This document shows positions 9,575-16,445 of a stretch of DNA of 64,000 bases, piece after piece. The stretch's first letter is position 1, and the number at the start of each line of letters is the position of its first letter. The stretch is from assembly GCA_037178625.1 (NCBI GenBank), contig CM074131.1:2480001-2544000 (forward strand). Direction: 5' to 3'. Position numbers and translations under genes: made by a program. This stretch comes from Skeletonema tropicum. Lineage: Eukaryota > Bacillariophyta > Thalassiosirophyceae > Thalassiosirales > Thalassiosiraceae. The notes beneath the pieces are model-generated. The model worked only from the letters and a program-made list of their open reading frames with translations. It ran no database searches and was not told the DNA's origin.

Positions 9575-10318
9575 TCAATGTGCCCGGAGTGGAGAGGCAT
9601 CGGATGACGAGGAAGATGATGCAACTATCATTGCCAACTGATCATCTTCCTGTTCATTAGTGTTGCAAGGTTGGCATAGGTTTGGATGCGCAATATGATA
9701 ACAGCTCTGACCTTGAATGACAGGTTGACCGTTTACTTCACCAACCTCTTTGTAATACGGAGGAACATTGCCTCTCGATAGATCTTTGAGAAATGGGTTC
9801 TCACGGAGTAGCCTCTCTCTCGCTGGATTGCCGTATTGTAACTGTACCAGTATCTTGCTGCTGCGATCTTTATCAAAACAAAGATAACGTTTACAGCCAC
9901 AGCAGAATGTGGTAACTTGTTTCTGTCCACAGAGATCACAAGTCCCTGCTTTGTGCACGAAGCCATCACTATTAGGTTTAGGGTCGCGTTTGTAATCCCG
10001 TCCAATGTTGCCCCTGCAATTCGCATAACGTTGCTTGAGGTCATCGTAGTTGTTGTGATTCGCTGCAGCGTCCTTCGACTTCCCTCTGCCAAGCGGAGTA
10101 GCTCCTGTGGTGCCGACGTTCCCCAGAATAGAGTGATCCTTTTCCAGACGCGTCTTCTGCCTCCTTGTATCAAACCGTGGAGCAGCAGCTACGACATAGT
10201 TGTCATCACCGAAGGTGAGATTTCCTTCACCACCACTGTTTTGATTTGTGGCTTCCACAGCATCGGCGGCATCGGCATCGCTGCCATCATCTTCTCCGTC
10301 GACGAGACGGCTGGACAT
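9575..10318 (-). CDS. Zinc-binding protein with piggyBac-like C-terminal Cys-rich domain
   Basis: ORF of 247 residues starting MSSRLVDGEDD. The first ~130 residues are acidic then basic and disordered. From residue ~130 a Cys-rich module reads CDLCGQ...FCCGCKRYLC, then after ~40 residues CYHIAHP...LCQPC. That order of ligands (five Cys, His, two Cys) resembles the C5HC2 cysteine-rich domain at the C-terminus of piggyBac-type transposases, which binds element ends. No DDE catalytic core is present, so if related it is a fragment or a domesticated derivative. It sits between repeats and terminal-inverted-repeat elements, which fits a transposon origin. A generic treble-clef zinc finger is the alternative. 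Confidence 0.5.
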   Translation of the reverse strand: MSSRLVDGEDDGSDADAADAVEATNQNSGGEGNLTFGDDNYVVAAAPRFDTRRQKTRLEKDHSILGNVGTTGATPLGRGKSKDAAANHNNYDDLKQRYANCRGNIGRDYKRDPKPNSDGFVHKAGTCDLCGQKQVTTFCCGCKRYLCFDKDRSSKILVQLQYGNPARERLLRENPFLKDLSRGNVPPYYKEVGEVNGQPVIQGQSCYHIAHPNLCQPCNTNEQEDDQLAMIVASSSSSSDASPLRAH

Positions 10319-10637
10319 CGTTTAATAGTAACCTACTGCTTATGGCATGAAGCCGGCAGGGATAGTGGGCACCAATAGAGCCGTTCATGCTTTCACGGGA
10401 CCGTGCCATGATTGCCCTTTGCCCTTGCAACTTTCAAAAGTGGTGCTTTGAGGATGCCAAAAAACTAGTGCTTACAGATTATGTCTTCTGTTACACTAAA
10501 CAGTGCGCGCACTAAAAATCGGTGGCACTAGCAAACTGGATGAGACAGAACTTTCTGCTTTCTGCCTCATCGCGCTGAAAGGCGCGCTAAAACTCCTAGC
10601 TTAATGTTATGAACTCCTCTGCAAGCTTTCAGTATAT
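10319..10637. other. Intergenic with GAGACAG hairpin
   Basis: Upstream flank of the zinc-binding gene. It contains an imperfect hairpin at 10540-10570 (atgagacagaa/ttctgcctcat) and CGCGC-rich inverted motifs at 10504-10510 and 10571-10589, similar in layout to 9304-9405. No ORF. Confidence 0.5.
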
Positions 10638-10960
10638 ATATAAGACTGGTCCAATAAAATTCGAGACAAAAATAAAGGGGCTAGTGCTACGGACGAAAAA
10701 TCACAAATCACAAAAATAAGTGTCAATGAGTAGTAAGTGAATGTGATATGAACGCTTTGTGCAATATGGATGTATTATATATCGTTGTAAAGCTCTCGAA
10801 ATTGTCTTTCTAAAGATTTAAGCAAGATATCGACAAAATTTGCATAGGGCTGCTCCAACGGTAAGCCTTTTTGACCCTTTTGTGAGTGAACCGTCTGTCC
10901 GGCTTTCTCGTAGTCCGACTAAAAAAGTTAGTCTCGAATTTTATTGGACCAGTCTTATAT
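10638..10960. mobile_element. MITE-like element 1 with perfect 30-bp terminal inverted repeats
   Basis: The left end at 10638-10667 and the right end at 10931-10960 are perfect reverse complements over 30 bp (core taagactggtccaataaaa). The element is 323 bp long with no ORF. The flanks are AT-rich and no unambiguous target-site duplication can be read; TA is possible. The size, perfect termini and lack of coding sequence fit a non-autonomous DNA transposon. Confidence 0.75.
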
Positions 10961-10973
10961 TATTGTACCAGCT

Positions 10974-11558
10974 ATAGCGGCGCCAAAAATTGAGACATCT
11001 CAATTTGTCCACGTGGAACTTATTTGACACAAAAATAAGAAGCAAAAGCTAGCAAGATGAGCGAGGCCGTCTCACAAAACTCCTCCCTATCTTCGACGTT
11101 TTTACTGTTGCGGCCCCGATATGCATCATTCTTGGCGTAGCACCACAATCATCGGCCATATAATGACAGCATATAAAGAGCTTTCATTTGAGCCACTGGT
11201 CAACATTGTAACTGCTGTATTCATCCTGACGTGGTAGAATGCATGGGTCAGAGGGGGGTGTTGGGGCGATTTTACTTAGTGATTTTATCTAGTAAATATG
11301 TGGAAAATCACCCAGGAACGATTGAAGATAACTCCATGTTGAATAGATATAAATAAGTCAACCAACGAATAACTATATTCGGTTAGTGTTTAGTTTGGCA
11401 TACCCGCTTGCCTTTTTTGTCGAATACGTATTTATGGGCTGTAGTAGTGGGGTGTGCTGACATGGTTTTAAGCTACATTTGTGTGAGTTTTGTGTGAGAG
11501 CGCGCTGGAAAAAATTTTGTCTCAATTTTTGGCATGTGTCAATTTTTGGCGCCGCTAG
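10974..11558. mobile_element. MITE-like element 2 with terminal inverted repeats and CCAGCT flanks
   Basis: The left end tagcggcgccaaaaattga (10975-10993) is the reverse complement of the right end at 11539-11557. A second internal copy of the terminal motif (gtctcaatttttgg) lies at 11519-11532. CCAGCT occurs directly outside both ends (10968-10973 and 11559-11564), a plausible 6-bp target-site duplication. The element is about 585 bp with no credible ORF. It begins only 13 bp after element 1 ends, and both termini share an AAAATT(C)GAGAC core, so the two may be related families. Confidence 0.7.
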
Positions 11559-11833
11559 CCAGCTTTGCAGTCAAAGGATAAAGATACGTTGATCATTTGA
11601 ACTTTCGCAGCCTTGCTGTTGTCTACTCTTATTCTTCCTTGGTGAACCTACTTGGAGCTGGACGTCAATTTTTGGCTAGTGATAATCCGAAGGACAGTGA
11701 CACAGCATACATCAAGAGGATTTGTCTTGTGGTAATCATTCCTACAATCGTCATCCAGCAAACGATCGTTTTGTCATCTTGACCTGAGTATATCAGGTAA
11801 GAAATGGTTTAAGACGCTAAGAACATCAAAATT
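11559..11833. promoter_or_regulatory. Upstream region of methyltransferase-like gene
   Basis: Short region between element 2 and the ATG of the next gene. It contains one more tcaatttttggctag motif (about 11666-11680) matching the element 2 terminus, so part of this upstream region is probably transposon-derived. A possible upstream exon or 5' UTR cannot be excluded. Confidence 0.35.
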
Positions 11834-14047
11834 ATGCCCTCTGTAATTCAACCCCAGCTGCATGAGGTGGGTGCTAAAATCCAAAGAGGGCAAAAACTAT
11901 TTATCCTCCACAATAACCCTGATGGCTTCCTCGGAGTGAAGTGGCAGGGAAAATATCATCTTGCCTACATAATGGAAAGTTGGGATCCAGCTACGAATCA
12001 ATTCACAGTTAACTGGAATAGAAAGGGGAAATCATCGCAAACTGTGGAAACTCTCAGATATCCAGATCAAGTCTTGGAAATGGACATTGTCAATTCGAAA
12101 GTTACAGTAGATGATGATTCCCACCACGGCAATTTGTGGACAGCAGAGGTGGTTGACTTGCTGCAGGGTGACTTCATCAATGTTAAAGTGAAGTGGGAGC
12201 GAGGCGATGTGCAAAGTGTGTATCTCTCGGGATTGTTCATGGAATTGAAAACACGGAGGAAACGAACTGCTACAAATATGCTAGGGTTTGGCAAGAAGGT
12301 GACCGAACATGCTGTTGCAAAAGAAAGGAAACCATTGAATGATGAGGTTATATCAATTTCTTCATCTGCAAGTGACGATGACAGTTGCTCACTTCTAGCG
12401 GGTAAACGGAATAGCGATAAGATTGAGAAAGAGGAAGAGAATGATAAGAAGCCACCAGCAGTTATCGCTTTCAATAATGAACCATCTTCAGCAACACCGT
12501 CTTCTTCAAATGAAGACGTGTCTGAGTCTGGGTGGCAGCAATCAGGCAGCGATGTTGGCGGCGCTAGCTCGAAGAATGATCGAGATAGCACGGTGAGGAA
12601 AAGAGTGCGAGTATCACCACCTCATTATCGCCATCGAGACAAGACTCAAACTTTAGAAAAATCATCTCGGTCTATCGCCGCTATTGGAGGATTCACAAAA
12701 ATTTCGCCGCAAATCAAAAATGATGTTACGGGGACAGTTGTAAACATTTTGACCGATTTGGATGAGGTTCAGAGAGGTTCAGAAGAATACATCGAAACAA
12801 TCAAGGATTCTGTCGCGTTGCTCCAAGAGGAGCTATTCCAGTTGAATGAGAAAATGGAATTCATCAATGCACCACTGGAAGCCAAACCGATATGCGATGA
12901 GTCACGTGGCAACAAAGATCGCATAGTTTACATGGCCAAAACAACATTCAAGCTACCAGATAGTCAAATTGCAGAACTGTTTGAGAAGCATTTGGAATAT
13001 GATGATCACGATTTTTACAGTATCCATGATGCTATCCCAATTTTACAGCGTATGAGCGACGAATTCCGTGCGATGCGAATTGACTTTGACTCAAATGAAA
13101 AGAAGAGATGCGAAGATGAACATGACAGTGATGATAGTATTGACAGTGAATCTGCCGAGGATGATGATCGAAGAAATTTTTCCTTGTTAGGCAGAAGGAT
13201 TAAGACCACGTTTGAGGATGGAGAAGTACATCATGGTAATGTCACCGCTGTCCATTATCGAGTTCAGTACGACGATGAGGAGAATGAAACGATGGATAAA
13301 AGTGAAGTGATGCAAAGTCTTGCTGATAACGATGCAGTATTAGGGTCGTCTTCAATGAAAGAGCTCACTTTGTCCTCACTAGAAATATTCTCGGGATGTA
13401 GCCTGTTGTCAAATTTCTGCGAGAGGAGAGGGATGAAAGCAGATTCTATTGACAAAGACGTGGATTCAAACGCAACGATTAAGGCCGACTTTTTCAGCAA
13501 AGGTGTTCAGGACCAGCTTGCCTCAAAGATATATGATTTCATACATGCCAGCCCTGAGTGCAAGTTCTATTCTCATATTATGGGTGGCAAGCATCGTGAC
13601 AGAGACAATTACAACAAAACACCAGAAGCTCACAAGGCTGACAGAATGCTACTTGATCTTTTTTACTACTTCAAACAAGAAGTGCAGAAAAATGAAGATG
13701 TGACTCTCACACTGGAGAATCCGCATGCTTGGATGGGGAAAGGTAATATCATGAAACATCTATTCGAGAACAAGCTTAACATGAAACCGTACGTAATTTA
13801 CTATTGCCAATTCGGTAGAGGAGAGAAGAAGCCAACGTGTATTTGGACAAATGATCCCACTCTTGGAAAAATTCTAGAAAAGATGGGAGGTGAATGTAGA
13901 TGTAGAGGAAAGCACGAAGAAAGTGTCAAGGGCTCGACTCACAAAACGAACTTCGCAGCTCTACCTATGAAACTTTGCAACATCATTTCCGACTACGTGT
14001 ACACAAAGCATAGGCAGTTAAAGTTCAAGAAGTATATAGAGAATTAA
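11834..14047 (+). CDS. Tudor/chromo-like domains fused to a C5 DNA methyltransferase-like domain
   Basis: Single ORF of 737 residues. Residues ~10-75 and ~80-140 look like small beta-barrel modules (HLAYIMESWDPATNQFTVNW; WTAEVVDLLQGDFINVKVKW), and residues ~455-495 form a third, Tudor-like one (GRRIKTTFEDGEVHHGNVTA). Between them lie acidic Ser-rich linkers and a short helical region. From residue 516 the pattern follows phage/virus-type C5 methyltransferases: LEIFSG (516-521, motif I, SAM binding), a conserved acidic DKD, ASPECKFYS with Cys576 at the catalytic motif IV position (PEC instead of PPC), ENPHAW (628-633, motif VI), then YYCQFGRGEKKPTCIWTN and a C-terminal His/Thr-Asn segment. Expected role: cytosine methylation, or a chromatin-bound derivative of such an enzyme. 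The Pro-to-Glu change before the Cys could affect activity. It lies inside the repeat-flanked island. Confidence 0.65.
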   Translation: MPSVIQPQLHEVGAKIQRGQKLFILHNNPDGFLGVKWQGKYHLAYIMESWDPATNQFTVNWNRKGKSSQTVETLRYPDQVLEMDIVNSKVTVDDDSHHGNLWTAEVVDLLQGDFINVKVKWERGDVQSVYLSGLFMELKTRRKRTATNMLGFGKKVTEHAVAKERKPLNDEVISISSSASDDDSCSLLAGKRNSDKIEKEEENDKKPPAVIAFNNEPSSATPSSSNEDVSESGWQQSGSDVGGASSKNDRDSTVRKRVRVSPPHYRHRDKTQTLEKSSRSIAAIGGFTKISPQIKNDVTGTVVNILTDLDEVQRGSEEYIETIKDSVALLQEELFQLNEKMEFINAPLEAKPICDESRGNKDRIVYMAKTTFKLPDSQIAELFEKHLEYDDHDFYSIHDAIPILQRMSDEFRAMRIDFDSNEKKRCEDEHDSDDSIDSESAEDDDRRNFSLLGRRIKTTFEDGEVHHGNVTAVHYRVQYDDEENETMDKSEVMQSLADNDAVLGSSSMKELTLSSLEIFSGCSLLSNFCERRGMKADSIDKDVDSNATIKADFFSKGVQDQLASKIYDFIHASPECKFYSHIMGGKHRDRDNYNKTPEAHKADRMLLDLFYYFKQEVQKNEDVTLTLENPHAWMGKGNIMKHLFENKLNMKPYVIYYCQFGRGEKKPTCIWTNDPTLGKILEKMGGECRCRGKHEESVKGSTHKTNFAALPMKLCNIISDYVYTKHRQLKFKKYIEN

Positions 14048-14926
14048 GAAGAGCGAAAGCAACATTATGCAAGAGTCAGGAGACATGTCCCGAGCAAAGA
14101 CACTGATCTGAATAGATATCAATTTTTACAATTAAAAAAGAAAGAAAACATCGAAAGATTAATGAAACAAGACTAATAACAGATTTATCCAATCTTCCAT
14201 TGTAAACCGACCAGCCGCTTCTGAAGACCCATTCACCTTGGTATTGATACCGAAAGGCCATGACAGCTGCTCAGTCGTCACTTCGATGAAGCAAGTGAAT
14301 GAATTCGAGCCTCTTAACGTCGTTCGCGCTGCTTAATCATTACTTGAAATGGATAATAAACTTATATTCTTTCACATTCATGATAACATACATCTCTATC
14401 CATGATGAGTGAGAGTGTGGCAGTGGCTGGCTTGAATCTTGAGTCAATCTTCATCTAAATAGAGATTCTTCTTTCTCTACTGACACCGGTATCTAGAGAG
14501 AGAGTACTTCTAGTGACTAAAATAATCTATCTATCTATCTATCTTCTTTCTCTGATATTTACGTACAAACAAATAAGAAATAATGAAATCTGCCGTCTTT
14601 CCCATCTTCATCTTGACTGCGTGAACTGTGTTTTCTTCCTCCAGATTCAAAATTCGATTGCCTACGGGTTCCTACGTTTTTCAATAAATTCGGTACTAAC
14701 ACTGACGTTTTGAGTCTTTTAAAAATCATTTGGGCCGATTTTCTCCCAAGCACACTCTTCAAGAGCGTCTTCATTTTCTCCCAAGTGCACTCAATCTTGG
14801 ATCTTTTGCTGCCACGCGCTCACCTACCAGCCAATGCTGCAACGCACCACTTCTTACCCACAAAAAATCGCTTCTTGTACTTAAGTGTGCATGAAATTAG
14901 GATCTTTAACGAACCATAAAATAACA
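14048..14926. other. Intergenic region including right copy of direct repeat
   Basis: Holds the right ~180-bp direct repeat (14278-14458), an inverted copy of the tctctactgacacc block (14465-14490), and a CTAT microsatellite at about 14527-14545. The last ~200 bp serve as the upstream region of the lipase gene. No credible coding sequence besides short chance ORFs. Confidence 0.6.
14278..14458. repeat. Right copy of ~180-bp direct repeat flanking a 5.4-kb island
   Basis: Near-identical to 8878-9055, same orientation, exactly 5400 bp downstream by start. It includes the last codons and stop of the Integrator-like gene (cttcgatgaagcaagtga) although no such gene ends here, so this copy is the derived one. 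Confidence 0.9.
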
Positions 14927-16120
14927 ATGGATGCGCCAATCATTGAAGACTCACACACAATGAATACGCTAACAACTAATCTTTACGATGAGTCGCTTCG
15001 TATGCTCTGGGCTTCGAGCTTAGTTTACTCGTTTGCTTCATTGCTCAAAGCAGGCCGCGAAGGCAAATTGGAGTTGGGAAACACGTTCCCAGCTGAAGTC
15101 CTTGCAAAGTACAAGGAAGAAAGGCTCGACGCGCGCGGTTTGGGAGGAGAACACGGATTGTCCTTCACTAAAGTTGTGGAGATTCTCAAGTTGAATGAAG
15201 ATTTCCTTGCACAAAATGATGTCACTTGGGAGTATACAAGCAGCATCATTGAGAAGCTCAAGGTCATTGAAGATGCTGACATGAGCTCTGATTCATTGTT
15301 CTTAGAGACCTTCGCAAGCATCGATGCGTCTACTCAGTGTGTCTATGGGGTGGTGAAGGACATCGTCAACAAAAGGGTCACCGTCGTCTTCAGGGGATCC
15401 ACATCAGGAGGCCGTGATTGGCAAACCAATTTTTCAGCTCAGCTCGAAGGATTGAGGACTCCGAAGCTCCTTCAAGGCAGTCTGAAAGGAAAACTTAACG
15501 AACGTCTCCTTGTCCACCGCGGGTTCTATGAATACATTTTCAACAACTCGTTGGCTGATGGTGCTCAACGCTTTGATATGATCCTCCAAGATATCAAGCC
15601 CTTTGTCGAACAGGAGGGTTACACGCTCTATGTGACAGGACATTCTTTGGGTGGTGCGTTGAGTTGCATGCTTGCGTTCAAACTTGCTGGCTCTAGTAAG
15701 ACGTGGATTCCTAAACCCGTCACATGTATCAACTATGCCTCGCCCTTTGTAGGGACTAATGGCTACAGGACTGCATTTACTCTCCTTGAAAAAATGGGTC
15801 ACGTTAGATACTTGCGCGTCACTAATGAGAACGATGTTGTTCCAACTATTCCACCTATCTCACTTGGATGGACAAAGAGGACATTCAAACATGTCGGTAT
15901 CAATTTGAGGCTTTATGATAAGAAATTCATTTTGAGTCATCCTAACTCCAACGGACTTGGAATTGTAAATGCTGTGAGAAACAGCCTCTTTATTAAGCCT
16001 TTGTTTTGTGCTCTGAAGTACCACGGCCTTCCATTACATGAAGAAAGAATGGATGCGCACAAGGAAGCCCTCAAAAATAAGACCCTCGAAGACCTTTATG
16101 CTGATAAAAAACTTTTTTAA
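14927..16120 (+). CDS. Class 3 lipase (alpha/beta hydrolase)
   Basis: The ORF opens at 14885, but the ATG at 14927 (aacaATGGATGC) is preferred, giving 397 residues. The lipase class 3 core is clear: TVVFRGSTSGGRDWQTNF (beta strand plus oxyanion region), the nucleophile elbow GHSLGG with Ser240, an INYASPFVGTNG segment after it, the acid in VTNENDVVPTIPP, and a candidate catalytic His in the C-terminal KYHGLPLHEE region. Family members hydrolyse triacylglycerol or galacto/phospholipids. No signal peptide or transmembrane helix is evident, so a cytosolic or lipid-droplet-associated lipase is likely. Substrate not predictable. Confidence 0.9.
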   Translation: MDAPIIEDSHTMNTLTTNLYDESLRMLWASSLVYSFASLLKAGREGKLELGNTFPAEVLAKYKEERLDARGLGGEHGLSFTKVVEILKLNEDFLAQNDVTWEYTSSIIEKLKVIEDADMSSDSLFLETFASIDASTQCVYGVVKDIVNKRVTVVFRGSTSGGRDWQTNFSAQLEGLRTPKLLQGSLKGKLNERLLVHRGFYEYIFNNSLADGAQRFDMILQDIKPFVEQEGYTLYVTGHSLGGALSCMLAFKLAGSSKTWIPKPVTCINYASPFVGTNGYRTAFTLLEKMGHVRYLRVTNENDVVPTIPPISLGWTKRTFKHVGINLRLYDKKFILSHPNSNGLGIVNAVRNSLFIKPLFCALKYHGLPLHEERMDAHKEALKNKTLEDLYADKKLF

Positions 16121-16445
16121 GAGCAAGAAATCAGACAGGGGGTTGATCTGAGTTGTTAGAAGAGATTTGTAGGGGAATTGTTGGACGTCGGTGTTTCGCG
16201 TCAACTGTTGTTGTGTCAAGAGTTATATGTGTCCGATGCCATGGTAGGAGACTTACTGAGAGTCATTTTGTGGCATACGCGTTAAGTTATTGTAATCGTT
16301 TTCGTTTTATTTACATGTTTATTTATTTTATTCATCTAGTAAAGTCCTAATCCCAACTTAGCACGTCAGTGTTCGTTTATTACTGTTCTGCTGTCAAAAG
16401 CATTTTCACATATATACCTATCTATTTTATCCATATAATATTATC
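16121..16445. other. Convergent intergenic region
   Basis: 3' flanks of the lipase (plus) and the 941-residue armadillo protein (minus). AT-rich, no ORF or repeat of note. Confidence 0.4.

Noticed and set aside
8878..14458. LTR retrotransposon (direct repeats with internal genes)
   Set aside because: No reverse transcriptase, integrase or gag-like ORF between the repeats, and the repeats lack TG...CA ends; the left repeat is the normal 3' end of a host gene.
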